From Janthinobacterium sp. GW458P (GTDB lineage Bacteria; Pseudomonadota; Gammaproteobacteria; Burkholderiales; Burkholderiaceae_D): a stretch of 64,000 bases of DNA. Every line of letters begins with the position of its first letter. Position 1 is the stretch's first letter. The position numbers and the translations under genes are program-made. Shown here piece by piece: positions 8,603 through 17,726 of the stretch. The notes beneath the pieces are model-generated. The model made no database searches. It worked only from the letters and a program-made list of their open reading frames with translations, and was not told the origin of the DNA. The stretch is taken from positions 24,770 to 88,769 of the forward strand of contig NZ_NEGZ01000013.1 in the NCBI RefSeq assembly GCF_002127585.1. The letters are read 5' to 3'.

Positions 8603-10015
8603 ATGGACATGAGCGTATTCGACCTGTTTAAAATCGGCATCGGGCCGTCGAGTTCCCACACCGTGGGGCCGATGGTGGCGGCGCGGCGTTTTCTGGTCGA
8701 ATACGGTCCGCTGGACCAGGTGGTGGGCGTCGAGGCGGCCCTGTATGGCTCGCTGGCGCTGACGGGCGTGGGCCATGCCACGGACAAGGCCGTCATTCTG
8801 GGCCTGATGGGCGAAACGCCGCAGGACGTGGCGCCCGACGAAGTCGACAGCAAGCTGGCCGCCATCGAGGCGGCCGGCGAGATCGCGCTGCTGGGCACGC
8901 GCGTGGTGCCGTTTACGGCCGCCACGGGCTTGATCTGGCATAAAAGCGCATCCTTGCCCGAGCACCCGAACGGCATGCGCTTTACGCTGAAACTGCTTGA
9001 TGGCAGCCGCGTCGACAAGGTGTATTACTCGATCGGCGGCGGTTTTATCCGCGAAGCGGAAGAAGTTCAAACTGCGGCGCAGGCGGGCGCGGACGTGGAA
9101 CCGGCGGCCAGCGCGCGGGTCGTCTTCCCCTTCGACACCATGGAGCAGTTGCTGGCGCATGGCGTGGAAAGCGGTCTGTCGATCCCTGAAATGCTGCGCG
9201 CCAACGAGTGCGTCAAGCGCAGCGAGGCGGAACTCGATGAAGGCCTGGACCGCATCTGGCACGTCATGCGCGACTGCATCGCGCACGGCCTGGAAACGAC
9301 GGGCAACCTGCCGGGCGGCCTGAACGTCAAGCGCCGCGCCGCCAAGCTGTGGCGATTGGCGCAGGAAGCGAAGGCGTCGGACAACCGCGCCAACGACTTG
9401 CCGCACGACGCCGTGCACCTGGTCAGCCTGTACGCGATGGCCGTCAACGAGGAAAACGCGGCCGGCGGGCGCGTGGTCACTGCCCCGACGAATGGCGCCG
9501 CCGGCATCATCCCGGCCGTGCTGCGCTACTACGCGCAGGATTGCCGCCCCAGCGACCCGGTCGGCGGCGTGCGCCGCTTCATGCTGACGGCGGCCGCCAT
9601 CGGCATGTTGTGCAAACGCAATGCCTCGATCTCGGGCGCCGAAGTGGGTTGCCAGGGCGAAGTGGGCGTGGCCTGCGCCATGGCGGCGGCCGGCCTGGTG
9701 GCGGCCCTGGGCGGCACGAACGAGCAGATCGAAAACGCGGCCGAAATCGGCATCGAGCACCACCTGGGCATGACCTGCGACCCCATCGGCGGCCTGGTGC
9801 AAATCCCCTGTATCGAGCGCAACGGCATGGGCGCAGTGAAAGCGATTACGGCCGCCTCGCTGGCGTTGAAGGGCGACGGCACGCACTTCGTCAGCCTCGA
9901 CGAAGTCATCGAAACCATGCGCCAGACGGGCGCGGACATGCAGGACAAGTACAAGGAAACGTCCTTGGGCGGGCTCGCCGTGCACGTGATTACCGTCAAC
10001 CACGCCGCTTGTTGA
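8603..10015 (+). CDS. sdaA: L-serine ammonia-lyase (L-serine dehydratase), single chain
   Basis: 470 residues. An N-terminal beta domain (starting [21 protein letters not shown]) is fused to a C-terminal alpha domain with the cysteines that bind the oxygen-sensitive 4Fe-4S cluster ([27 protein letters not shown]). It converts L-serine to pyruvate and ammonia. ATG at 8603 is followed by a second in-frame ATG at 8609, either of which could be used. It is third after kbl and tdh, 47 bases on; glycine made by Kbl can be turned to serine by GlyA (not in this window) and drained here to pyruvate. Confidence 0.95.
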   Translation: MDMSVFDLFKIGIGPSSSHTVGPMVAARRFLVEYGPLDQVVGVEAALYGSLALTGVGHATDKAVILGLMGETPQDVAPDEVDSKLAAIEAAGEIALLGTRVVPFTAATGLIWHKSASLPEHPNGMRFTLKLLDGSRVDKVYYSIGGGFIREAEEVQTAAQAGADVEPAASARVVFPFDTMEQLLAHGVESGLSIPEMLRANECVKRSEAELDEGLDRIWHVMRDCIAHGLETTGNLPGGLNVKRRAAKLWRLAQEAKASDNRANDLPHDAVHLVSLYAMAVNEENAAGGRVVTAPTNGAAGIIPAVLRYYAQDCRPSDPVGGVRRFMLTAAAIGMLCKRNASISGAEVGCQGEVGVACAMAAAGLVAALGGTNEQIENAAEIGIEHHLGMTCDPIGGLVQIPCIERNGMGAVKAITAASLALKGDGTHFVSLDEVIETMRQTGADMQDKYKETSLGGLAVHVITVNHAAC

Positions 10016-10049
10016 GGGCGACGCGATAAACCTGCTGCGCAGCCCACTC

Positions 10050-10121
10050 TCGCGTTGGCGTTGCTCGCTGTACCCTGGTACAGCTGCGCTACTCAACGCG
10101 ACATTGGGCTTGCTCGCTACG
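10050..10121 (-). repeat. Structured intergenic repeat, copy 1
   Basis: Nested inverted repeats: an outer 8-bp stem (TCGCGTTG at 10050-10057 with CAACGCGA at 10094-10101) and an inner 7-bp stem (CTGTACC/GGTACAG, 10068-10083, CT loop). Read on the minus strand, it shares CGTAGCGAGC, AGCGCAGCTGTAC and GCGAGCA.CGCC, in that order, with the element at 15981-16097, so the two belong to one dispersed family. It lies between sdaA and a convergent ATPase gene. Confidence 0.6.
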
Positions 10122-10180
10122 GTTTCTCGCACCGCCGCGACGTCCCGTGCGACTCATTAAAATCGTGTCGTCGGCGTAGA

Positions 10181-10208
10181 TCGGCTTAGCCCGCATGGCG
10201 TAAGCCGA
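10181..10208. repeat. REP-like hairpin
   Basis: TCGGCTTA at 10181-10188 pairs perfectly with TAAGCCGA at 10201-10208 around a GC-rich 12-base centre. It sits between the convergent 3' ends of sdaA and the ATPase gene and has no T-run, so it looks like a palindromic intergenic repeat or a weak bidirectional end signal. Confidence 0.45.
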
Positions 10209-10241
10209 CATAAGCAAAGCAGTAAACCGACAGCCACCACC

Positions 10242-10982
10242 TCACTCCTCCTCGAACAACTGCTCCAGCCTGCGCGGGTAGTTATTCAAAAAATCGCGCG
10301 TCACGGCGTAGTGTTCCGTGTCTTCATAGGCCACCTCGTGGATGCCGCCGCCCGTAAACATGAGGATTTTCGCGTTCGGGTAGGCGAGTAAGATCGGCGA
10401 ATGGGTGGCGATGATCAGCTGCGAGTCGTCCTGCACCAGCTGGTGGATCACGGACAATGCCGCCAGCTGGCGGCTGGGCGACAGGGCCGCCTCGGGTTCG
10501 TCCAGCAGATACAAGCCCTTGCCCCGCAGCTTGTTGATCAGGGTCGCCATGAACGCTTCGCCGTGCGACTGCGCGTGCAGCGACTTGCCGCCATAGCTTT
10601 CCAGGTATTCGGGCATGTCGTCCATATAGGTGGCGACATTGAAAAAGCTCTCGGCGCGCAGGAAATAGCTGTCGTCGGGCTTCTTGTAGCTCTTGCTCAG
10701 GCGCAAGTGCGCGTGCAGGCCCGATTCCTCGTCCGACGGCAGGGCGATGCGCACGTTGCGCGTGCCGCCATCCTTGCCGAAGCCCAGCCCCACGGCCAGC
10801 GCTTCGAGCATGGTCGACTTGCCGCTGCCGTTTTCGCCCACGAAAAACGTCACGTCGCGGTGGAAATCCATGTGCACGAAGTCGCGGATAGCGGGAATGG
10901 TGAACGGATAGTGATCCAGATCAACGACAGCATCGGGGCGCAGCGTGGCGCTTTGCAGATACGGTTTTTTACTCAGCGACAT
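10242..10982 (-). CDS. ABC-type AAA family ATPase (COG3910-like)
   Basis: 246 residues. Walker A GENGSGKST (about residue 47), a HAQSHGEAF signature-like region, Walker B LYLLDEPEAALS and the switch histidine in IIATHSPILL. Stand-alone SMC/ABC-like ATPases of this size form the predicted-ATPase family COG3910, without a defined role. The start MSLSKK at 10982 has GGAAG five bases upstream; the frame runs on to 11159 but without better signals. It is divergent from thrC across about 300 bases and alone in its transcription unit. No nuclease or membrane domain is attached. Confidence 0.8.
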   Translation of the reverse strand: MSLSKKPYLQSATLRPDAVVDLDHYPFTIPAIRDFVHMDFHRDVTFFVGENGSGKSTMLEALAVGLGFGKDGGTRNVRIALPSDEESGLHAHLRLSKSYKKPDDSYFLRAESFFNVATYMDDMPEYLESYGGKSLHAQSHGEAFMATLINKLRGKGLYLLDEPEAALSPSRQLAALSVIHQLVQDDSQLIIATHSPILLAYPNAKILMFTGGGIHEVAYEDTEHYAVTRDFLNNYPRRLEQLFEEE

Positions 10983-11196
10983 GAGCGCTTCCATGAATGA
11001 CCCGCAGGCGGGCCGACAAGCACCAGTGTGGCGCAAATCGGGCAGGGGCGCCAGTAGGCGCGCCTGTCTTTGCCGCCGGGCTTGATTTCGGTGCCGGTTA
11101 TTTCCATTTGGAAATGGTTTCCCCTTGACAGGCTGTGCCATTTGACAACAGCCGCACATCCCGCCGCTCGCGCAGCCGCGCGGCAGACGCGACGGA

Positions 11197-11226
11197 TTCG
11201 CCTTGGGCGCCGCCTCGCACTATAAT
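11197..11226 (+). promoter_or_regulatory. Probable thrC promoter
   Basis: A perfect TATAAT at 11221-11226 lies 54 bases before the thrC start. The best -35 candidate is TTCGCC at 11197-11202, with an 18-base spacer. It occupies the 298-base gap between the divergent ATPase gene and thrC, in which I see no other gene. Confidence 0.45.
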
Positions 11227-11280
11227 ATCCGCTGCCATTCATGATCAACCGCACTCAGCTCAACTGGACTCTTCAAATTT

Positions 11281-12762
11281 ATGCATTACGTGTCTACCCG
11301 CGCTGACAAAGCGCCATCGAATCCGCAGCAATTCTCCGACATCCTCCTGGGCGGCCTGGCCCCCGATGGCGGACTGTATCTCCCTGAACACTACCCGCAA
11401 GTCAGCGGTGCCGAGCTCAACGCCTGGCGCACATTGTCGTATGCCGACCTGGCCTACGAAATCCTGAAGAAGTTCGCCACCGATATCCCGGCCGCGGACC
11501 TGAAGGCGCTGACGGCGAAAACCTATACCAAGGCAGTCTACAAGAACGCCCGCGCCGGCGAAAACGCGGCCGACATCACGCCGCTGCGCGTGCTCGAAGA
11601 AAGCCTCGTCAAGGGCGGATCGACCACTTTGATGCTGCAGGCGCTGTCGAACGGCCCGACGCTGGCCTTCAAGGACATGGCCATGCAGCTGCTGGGCAAC
11701 CTGTTCGAATACACGCTGGCCAAGACGGGCGCCGAACTCAATATCTTCGGCGCCACCTCGGGCGACACGGGCAGCGCGGCCGAATACGCGATGCGCGGCA
11801 AGCAGGGCATCCGCGTCTTCATGTTGTCGCCGCACAAGAAAATGAGCGCCTTCCAGACGGCGCAGATGTTCAGCCTGCAAGACCCGAACATCTACAACAT
11901 CGCCGTCGAAGGCGTGTTCGACGACTGCCAGGACATGGTCAAGGCTGTGTCGAACGACCTGCCGTTCAAGGCGCAGCAGAAGATCGGCACCGTCAATTCC
12001 ATCAACTGGGCGCGCGTCGTGGCGCAGGTCGTGTACTACTTCCGCGGCTACCTGGCGGCCACCACCAGCAATGAGCAGAAAGTGTCGTTTACGGTGCCGT
12101 CTGGCAACTTCGGCAATATCTGCGCCGGCCATATCGCCCGCATGATGGGCTTGCCCATCTCGAAACTGGTGGCGGCGACGAATGAAAACGACGTGCTCGA
12201 CGAATTCTTCCGCACGGGCGTCTACCGCGTGCGCAAGTCGGCCGAGACCTACCATACGAGCAGCCCGTCGATGGATATCTCGAAGGCGTCGAACTTCGAG
12301 CGCTTCGTCTACGACCTGGTGGGCCGCGACAGCGAGCGCGTGCGCGCCCTGTTCACGAAAGTGGAAACGCACGGCGGCTTCGACTTGTCCGGCAAGCCGG
12401 GCAGCGACGGCGACGAGTTCAAGCTGGTGGCCAGATATGGCTTCAAGTCGGGCAAGTCCACGCACCAGGACCGCCTCGACACCATCCGCGACGTGGCCGA
12501 CGACTACGGCATCACCATCGACACGCACACGGCCGACGGCATCAAGGTGGCGCGCGAGCACCTGGAGCCGAACGTGCCGATGATCGTGCTGGAAACGGCG
12601 CTGGCGGCCAAGTTCAACGAAACCATCCTCGAAGCGCTGGGCGTGGACGCGGAACGGCCAAACGGCTTCGAAAACATCGAGGACTTGCCGCAGAAGTTTG
12701 TTGTGATGGGCACGGACGTGGAAAAAATGAAGGCGTACATCGCCGCCAATACGGGGCTGTGA
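11281..12762 (+). CDS. thrC: Threonine synthase
   Basis: 493 residues, the length of the long proteobacterial threonine synthases. PLP-dependent fold type II: the PLP lysine is in LAFKDMAMQ, with the phosphate-binding glycine region and GATSGDTGSAAEYA. It converts O-phospho-L-homoserine to L-threonine. The N-terminus MHYVSTRA is the normal start of the family. In many relatives hom precedes it, but here it starts after its own TATAAT and is followed with a 1-base overlap by moeA. Threonine made here is the substrate of the degradation operon at 6.3-10 kb. Confidence 0.96.
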   Translation: MHYVSTRADKAPSNPQQFSDILLGGLAPDGGLYLPEHYPQVSGAELNAWRTLSYADLAYEILKKFATDIPAADLKALTAKTYTKAVYKNARAGENAADITPLRVLEESLVKGGSTTLMLQALSNGPTLAFKDMAMQLLGNLFEYTLAKTGAELNIFGATSGDTGSAAEYAMRGKQGIRVFMLSPHKKMSAFQTAQMFSLQDPNIYNIAVEGVFDDCQDMVKAVSNDLPFKAQQKIGTVNSINWARVVAQVVYYFRGYLAATTSNEQKVSFTVPSGNFGNICAGHIARMMGLPISKLVAATNENDVLDEFFRTGVYRVRKSAETYHTSSPSMDISKASNFERFVYDLVGRDSERVRALFTKVETHGGFDLSGKPGSDGDEFKLVARYGFKSGKSTHQDRLDTIRDVADDYGITIDTHTADGIKVAREHLEPNVPMIVLETALAAKFNETILEALGVDAERPNGFENIEDLPQKFVVMGTDVEKMKAYIAANTGL

Positions 12763-13988
12763 TGGGCGCGCCTATCGCAGAACGCAAGCCCATGCTGTCG
12801 GTGGCCGAGGCGCAAGCCTTCATGCTGGGCGCGGCGCGCCCCGTGACCGAGGTGGAGCTGGTCGACACCATGCGCGCCAACGGCCGCGTGCTGGCGGCCG
12901 CGCAGACGTCGACCCTGAACGTGCCCGAGCGCGACAACACGCAGATGGATGGCTATGCCGTGCGCGCGCAGGATTGCGCCAGCGGCGCGGCCAGCCTGCC
13001 CGTGTCGCAGCGCATCGCGGCCGGCCACGTGGGCCAGCCCCTGCAGCCGGGGACGGCGGCGCGCATCTTCACGGGCGCGCTGATCCCCGAAGGCGCCGAT
13101 TGCGTCGTGATGCAGGAGCAGTGCAGCGTGCTTGACGGCGTGGTGACGGTCAACCACGTGCCGCAGGCGGGCGAATGGGTGCGCCGCCAGGGCGAGGATA
13201 TCCGCGCCGGCGGCGTCATCCTCGGCGCGGGCCGGCGCCTGCGCAGCCAGGAAATGGGCCTGGCCGCATCCGTGGGCCTGGCGCAAGTGCCCGTGCTGCG
13301 CAAGCTGCGCGTGGCCGTGTTTTTCACGGGCGACGAGCTGGCCATGCCGGGTGAGCCTTTGGCGCCGGGCGCCGTCTACAACTCGAACCGCTTTACCTTG
13401 CGGGGACTGCTGGAAAACCTCGGCTGCGAGATCACGGATCTGGGCATCGTGCCCGACAGCCTGGAAGCGACGCGCGCCGTGCTGCGCCAGGCGGCGCAGG
13501 GCAATGATCTGATCATCACCTCGGGCGGCGTGTCCGTGGGCGAGGAAGACCATATCAAGCCGGCCGTGGAAGCGGAAGGGCGGCTGAACATGTGGCAGAT
13601 CGCCGTCAAGCCGGGCAAACCCCTGGCCTTCGGCGAAGTACGGGACGCCTTCTTTGTCGGCTTGCCCGGCAATCCTGTCTCCAGCTTTGTCACCTTTTTA
13701 CTGTTCGTGCGCCCGTTCATTCTGCGCCTGCAGGGCGTGGCGGGCAATCTGGCGCCGCGCAGCTACCAGCTGCCGGCCGCGTTCGAGCGCCTGAAGGCGG
13801 ACAAGCGCAACGAGTTTTTGCGCGCCAAGGTCAATGAGGACGGCGCGCTGGAACTGTTCGCCAACCAGAGTTCGGGCGTGCTGACGTCCACCGTGTGGGG
13901 CGACGGCTTGATCGACTGCCCGCCGGGACTGTCGATTGCGCGCGGCGACATGCTGCGCTTTATCCCGTTTAACGAATTGCTGTACTAA
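12762..13988 (+). CDS. moeA: Molybdopterin molybdotransferase
   Basis: 408 residues. Inserts molybdate into adenylylated molybdopterin in the last step of molybdenum cofactor synthesis. Family motifs are present: NVPERDNTQMDGYAVRA near the N-terminus, RIFTGALIPEGADCVVMQE, the MoCF domain ITSGGVSVGEEDH, and KPGKPLAFG followed by GLPGNPVSSFV. The ATG at 12762 overlaps the thrC stop by one base (TGATG); a GTG at 12759 is also in frame. It is coupled to thrC and followed 10 bases on by moaD. Confidence 0.95.
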   Translation: MGAPIAERKPMLSVAEAQAFMLGAARPVTEVELVDTMRANGRVLAAAQTSTLNVPERDNTQMDGYAVRAQDCASGAASLPVSQRIAAGHVGQPLQPGTAARIFTGALIPEGADCVVMQEQCSVLDGVVTVNHVPQAGEWVRRQGEDIRAGGVILGAGRRLRSQEMGLAASVGLAQVPVLRKLRVAVFFTGDELAMPGEPLAPGAVYNSNRFTLRGLLENLGCEITDLGIVPDSLEATRAVLRQAAQGNDLIITSGGVSVGEEDHIKPAVEAEGRLNMWQIAVKPGKPLAFGEVRDAFFVGLPGNPVSSFVTFLLFVRPFILRLQGVAGNLAPRSYQLPAAFERLKADKRNEFLRAKVNEDGALELFANQSSGVLTSTVWGDGLIDCPPGLSIARGDMLRFIPFNELLY

Positions 13989-13998
13989 GGAAGTCTTG

Positions 13999-14253
13999 AT
14001 GAAGATCAATCTGCGTTTTTTTGCCAGCGTGCGCGAGCTGGTGGGCACGGCCCAGGAAGTGCTGGAAGTGGCCGGGCCGCTGACGGTGGGCGAGGTGCGA
14101 ACCCTGCTGATCGCCCGCGGCGGCAACTGGGAACATGCGCTGGCGCAGGGCCGCGCGCTGCGCATGGCGCATAACCAGGTGATGTGCGATGCCGATGCCG
14201 TGATCGCTGAAGGCGACGAGGTGGCGTTCTTCCCGCCCGTGACGGGCGGCTGA
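13999..14253 (+). CDS. moaD: Molybdopterin synthase sulfur-carrier subunit
   Basis: 84 residues with a ubiquitin-like fold ending in the obligatory Gly-Gly (PPVTGG), which is thiocarboxylated and donates sulfur to cyclic pyranopterin with MoaE. The start at 13999 has AAGGAAG seven bases upstream. Its usual partner moaE does not follow: a terminator hairpin and a minus-strand gene come next, so the large subunit must be elsewhere. Confidence 0.93.
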   Translation: MKINLRFFASVRELVGTAQEVLEVAGPLTVGEVRTLLIARGGNWEHALAQGRALRMAHNQVMCDADAVIAEGDEVAFFPPVTGG

Positions 14254-14271
14254 TCCCGCTTTTCAAACAAG

Positions 14272-14301
14272 ACGGCCACTTCATCGAAGTGGCCGTTTTT
14301 T
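14272..14301. terminator. Intrinsic terminator after moaD
   Basis: A 10-bp perfect stem (ACGGCCACTT with AAGTGGCCGT, loop CATCG) is followed by a run of T. It ends the thrC-moeA-moaD operon and abuts the stop of the convergent small gene. Confidence 0.85.
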
Positions 14302-14534
14302 CATGGCGACCTGGTTTTCGGCTTGTTCCCGTCGCAGGCGGCGCAGGCGACAGCCTTGCGGTAGCGCCAGTATTTCGAACCGATGAAGATGGCCGACGCC
14401 ACCAGCGACCAGGCCAGAGCGCTGAGGATGTCGGCCTGGCTGGTCGTGCCCTTGCTGTATTCGACCACCGTCAGGATGATGAATAAGATCGAACTGGCCA
14501 GCAAATAGCGGGAAATCCAGAATCCTGCGCCCAT
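14301..14534 (-). CDS. Small membrane protein, unknown
   Basis: 77 residues with two predicted membrane helices (YLLASSILFIILTVV and ILSALAWSLVASAIFIG) and a positive C-terminal tail with two cysteines (AVACAACDGNK). The start MGAGFW at 14534 has AGGAG seven bases upstream, so the longer open frame to 14633 is not used. It is a single gene between the convergent moaD terminator and the divergent flavoprotein. I recognise no family. Confidence 0.65.
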   Translation of the reverse strand: MGAGFWISRYLLASSILFIILTVVEYSKGTTSQADILSALAWSLVASAIFIGSKYWRYRKAVACAACDGNKPKTRSP

Positions 14535-14699
14535 GTGTTTCTCCTTTTGTCGTCGCGTTGTCGCGTGAAGTTGCAGCGCTGATCGCTGCGGCACGTCCGC
14601 GCAGTATGCCTCATTTTTGGGCGAGATCGCCATCGGCGGGCCATGTCCGGCCCAATCTCGACTAAAATGCCGGGGTTTTCACCGTCTTCCCAGCCTGCC

Positions 14700-15941
14700 A
14701 TGACCAACTCCAGTTCCCCTCCGTTTCACATCGCCGTCATCGGCGGCGGCCCCGCCGGCCTGATGGCCGCCCAGGCGGCCAGCGAGCAGGGGGCGAGGGT
14801 GGAGCTGTTCGACGCCATGCCGTCCGTCGGCCGCAAATTCCTGCTGGCGGGGCGCGGCGGCATGAACATCACGCACGCGGAAGGCTACCAGGCCTTCGTC
14901 TCGCGTTATGGCCGGCAGGCGCAGCGCGTGAAGCCGGCGCTGGACCAGTTCGGCCCGCAAAAGGTGCGCGACTGGGTGCACGGCCTGGGCGTCGATACCT
15001 TCGTCGGCTCGTCGAACCGCGTCTTCCCGACCGACATGAAGGCGGCGCCCCTGCTGCGGGCCTGGCTGCACCGTTTGCGCGAAGCGGGCGTGCAATTTCA
15101 CATGCGCCACCGCTGGACGGGCTGGCAGGACGGCCTGCTGGCCTTCGCCACGCCGGACGGCGAGCGTCTGTGCCGTTTTGACGCCGTGATCCTGGCGCTG
15201 GGCGGGGGCAGCTGGGCGCGCCTCGGTTCCGACGGCGCCTGGGTGCCGCTGCTGCGAGGGCAGGGCGTGGCCGTGCAGGCGCTGGCGCCGGCCAATTGCG
15301 GCTTCGACGTGGACTGGAGCGCGCATTTCAGCAGCCGCCATGCGGGCGAGCCGCTGGCGACGGTGGCCATTTCGGCGCGCGACATCGATGGCTGCATGAT
15401 CAAGCGCCAGGGCCAGTTCGTCATCACGGCGGGCGGCGTCGAGGGCAGCCTGATTTATGCCTTGTCGGCCGCCCTGCGCGAGCAGATTGCGCGCGACGGC
15501 CACGCCACCATCTGGCTCGACCTGGCGCCAGACCACAGCCATGAGCGCGTATTCGAGGAAGTGACGCGCCCGCGCGGCGCCCGCTCCATGTCCAGCCATT
15601 TGCAAAGCCGGCTGGGCATCAAAGGGGTGAAATCGGGCCTGCTGCGCGAATGCCTGAGCGCGGCCGACTTCGCCGACGAGGCCAGGCTGGCGGCCGCCAT
15701 CAAGCTGCTGCCCGTCACGCTCAAGCGCCCGCGCCCCATCGATGAAGCCATCAGCAGCGCCGGCGGCGTGGATTTCGACGGCGTCAAAGGCAGCATGCTG
15801 CGCGCCATGCCGGGCGTGTTCGTGGCCGGGGAAATGCTGGACTGGGAAGCGCCCACGGGCGGCTACCTGCTGACGGCCTGCCTGGCGCAAGGCAAGGCGG
15901 CCGGCGAGCAGGCGGTCAGTTGGCTGGACGGGAATTTTTGA
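14700..15941 (+). CDS. TIGR03862-type flavoprotein (HI0933/YhiN-like)
   Basis: 413 residues. N-terminal dinucleotide-binding GGGPAGLMAAQAA, then GRKFLLAGRGGMNITH, typical of the HI0933-like family, and a C-terminal FAD motif VFVAGEMLDWEAPTGGYLL. Expected to bind FAD; the substrate and role are unknown even in model organisms. The start MTNSSS at 14700 is 12 residues before the FAD strand; an upstream in-frame ATG at 14643 has no better signal. It stands alone, between a divergent small membrane gene and a structured repeat. Confidence 0.88.
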   Translation: MTNSSSPPFHIAVIGGGPAGLMAAQAASEQGARVELFDAMPSVGRKFLLAGRGGMNITHAEGYQAFVSRYGRQAQRVKPALDQFGPQKVRDWVHGLGVDTFVGSSNRVFPTDMKAAPLLRAWLHRLREAGVQFHMRHRWTGWQDGLLAFATPDGERLCRFDAVILALGGGSWARLGSDGAWVPLLRGQGVAVQALAPANCGFDVDWSAHFSSRHAGEPLATVAISARDIDGCMIKRQGQFVITAGGVEGSLIYALSAALREQIARDGHATIWLDLAPDHSHERVFEEVTRPRGARSMSSHLQSRLGIKGVKSGLLRECLSAADFADEARLAAAIKLLPVTLKRPRPIDEAISSAGGVDFDGVKGSMLRAMPGVFVAGEMLDWEAPTGGYLLTACLAQGKAAGEQAVSWLDGNF

Positions 15942-15980
15942 AATTACAACAGCATTTGATCGTTAGCGCCACGACGCTGT

Positions 15981-16097
15981 TCACAATCGTAGCGAGCGGC
16001 CCCGAGTTGTGGCTGAGAAGCGCAGCTGTACTGAATACGGGGCCGCCGAGGCAGCGAGCATCGCCAGCCGCACGTCACGCCGCGCAGTAGATTGTGA
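15981..16097 (+). repeat. Structured intergenic repeat, copy 2
   Basis: Nested inverted repeats: an outer TCACAATC (15981-15988) with GATTGTGA (16090-16097), and an inner GCGGCCCCG (15996-16004) with CGGGGCCGC (16038-16046). It shares CGTAGCGAGC, AGCGCAGCTGTAC and GCGAGCA.CGCC, in order, with copy 1 at 10050-10121 (opposite strand). It lies between two convergent genes. Confidence 0.6.
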
Positions 16098-16109
16098 GCT
16101 GCGTCATCA

Positions 16110-16916
16110 TCAATGCCAGATGATGTCGCCTGAACCGCTCTTTTGCGCATCGCGCTGGCGCGGGTTGCCGTGGACGTGGATGTCGCCGCTGCCGCGCAGG
16201 GTCAGGTTGGCGGCGTCGCGCACGAAGACGGTGCTCTGGCCCGAGCCTTGCAGGCTGACGCTGGCCTTGTCGGCCGCCAGATGCTCGGCGTCGATATCGC
16301 CCGAACCGCTCAGGTCGGCGCGCAGGAATTTCGTGTTGCCGCTGGCGGCCAGGCGGCCGGAACCCACCATTTCCAGCACCACGCTGTCGCTGTTGCCGGC
16401 ATTGATGTCGAGGTCGCCACTGCCGTTGACGGTGGCGGCAACCTGCTTGTAGCGTCCGGTGAAGCTGACGTTGCCTGAACCCATTAATTCCAAAATAAAA
16501 CTATCGCCGGAAAAACCCGTGATCTTGCTGTCGCCATTGCCGTGTACGTCCACGCGGACGAGGGCCGGCAGCACCAGTTCCACCTGCAGCGGCTGGCGGT
16601 GGTGGAACAGCATGCCTTTCGGGCCGATATGCAGGGTCGTGCCGTCCTGCGTCGTATCGACGTTCGACAGCAGGCGTTGCTCGCCGCTCACTTTCAGCGA
16701 CGGCGTGGCGCCGCGCCGCAGCACCAGGTCGATGGGGCCGGCCAGGTCGATGCTGGTGATGCTGGCGGAAACGGGCCGGGTATCGCTGCGCACGGCGCGC
16801 CCCGCCGCGCTGCTGGGGCTGCTGATGCCCTTGGCGCGCAGCGCCGCATATGACATGGCGATCAGCACCAGGGCCAGCAGGAACATGGACAAGCCTACTT
16901 TGAATAAGCGTTTCAT
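16110..16916 (-). CDS. GIN domain (DUF2807) protein, exported
   Basis: 268 residues. A hydrophobic N-terminal segment (LSMFLLALVLIAMSYAAL) acts as a signal anchor or signal peptide. The rest is a repetitive beta-helix-like domain with recurring GSGD/GSGN turns (MGSGNVSF, NGSGDLDI, VGSGRLAA, SGSGDIDA, RGSGDIHV, SGSGDIIW), the hallmark of the head GIN/DUF2807 family. Likely periplasmic or cell-surface; the role is unknown. It lies 10 bases after the DUF1700 gene, a pairing often seen with envelope-stress and PspC-type operons. Confidence 0.85.
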   Translation of the reverse strand: MKRLFKVGLSMFLLALVLIAMSYAALRAKGISSPSSAAGRAVRSDTRPVSASITSIDLAGPIDLVLRRGATPSLKVSGEQRLLSNVDTTQDGTTLHIGPKGMLFHHRQPLQVELVLPALVRVDVHGNGDSKITGFSGDSFILELMGSGNVSFTGRYKQVAATVNGSGDLDINAGNSDSVVLEMVGSGRLAASGNTKFLRADLSGSGDIDAEHLAADKASVSLQGSGQSTVFVRDAANLTLRGSGDIHVHGNPRQRDAQKSGSGDIIWH

Positions 16917-16926
16917 GGCAGCCTTT

Positions 16927-17703
16927 CTAGTGACCCTTGAGCAGGGAGATATTCATGGCGATGTAGCGCTTGATGCCGATCAAGGTGTATCGCGTGACCA
17001 CCAGGCTGAGCAGGAAGATGGCGATGCCGCCCAGCAGCATGCCCATGCCGAACACGGTTTGCGTCGTGCGCGCATCGCGGTCCATGTCCGTCGAGATGCG
17101 GATGCCGCCGCCGGCCAGCGCTTCGGCCCGCTCCATCACGCGCGATGAGGCGCCCGGCGCGTCGGCGTCGCCCCTGGTGGGCAGGGGCACATGATTCACT
17201 TCGATGCCCGCGTCGCCGATGGTGATGCGCGTTTCGCGCCGCTCGCCCCCCTCGTCGTCGTGGACCAGCATATGGCGCAGGGGGCCGTCGAGCACCAGTT
17301 CGTTGGCGCCGGACAGGCCGCTGGCCGTGATGGCGATGCCGGCCAGGTAAAAGCTCAGGCCGACGGCGTACAGGGTGGCCAGCAGGGCCGCGTAGACGGC
17401 GGCCGGCACCACCATGAAGAGGTTGAAGATGGCCAGGCCCACCAGCGAGACGAGCAGGCGCAGCAGGTTGACGGGGGTTTTCTTCTGCTCGAAGGCCTGG
17501 CGGTGGGTGTTGCTGCGCAAGGTCAGGGCGATCTTTTTCGGGTCGCCCAGCTCCTGGGCAATCTCCTGCTCGCTGCGGCCCGCCGCCGCGCCTTCGATGA
17601 AGGTCTGTTCGTAGTAATCGAGCGTCTTGGCCACCAGGTCCGGTGGCAAGCCCGCCAGCGCGCGCCGCAGCGCGTCGAGATAGTCTTGTTTATGCATGGT
17701 CAT
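16927..17703 (-). CDS. DUF1700 family membrane protein
   Basis: 258 residues. The N-terminus (YLDALRRALAGLPPD, then YYEQTFIEGAAAGRSEQEIAQELGDPKKIA) is the alpha-helical HAAS-like DUF1700 domain. Three hydrophobic segments follow (about 90-110, 115-140, 220-245), with a DUF4097-like stretch between. The start MTMHKQ at 17703 or MHKQ at 17697. Downstream is the DUF2807 gene; upstream, 24 bases away, a 51-residue membrane ORF. PadR-type regulators often accompany DUF1700 genes, but none is here. Confidence 0.8.
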   Translation of the reverse strand: MTMHKQDYLDALRRALAGLPPDLVAKTLDYYEQTFIEGAAAGRSEQEIAQELGDPKKIALTLRSNTHRQAFEQKKTPVNLLRLLVSLVGLAIFNLFMVVPAAVYAALLATLYAVGLSFYLAGIAITASGLSGANELVLDGPLRHMLVHDDEGGERRETRITIGDAGIEVNHVPLPTRGDADAPGASSRVMERAEALAGGGIRISTDMDRDARTTQTVFGMGMLLGGIAIFLLSLVVTRYTLIGIKRYIAMNISLLKGH

Positions 17704-17726
17704 GGTATCCGGTCGCTGGCGCCGCG

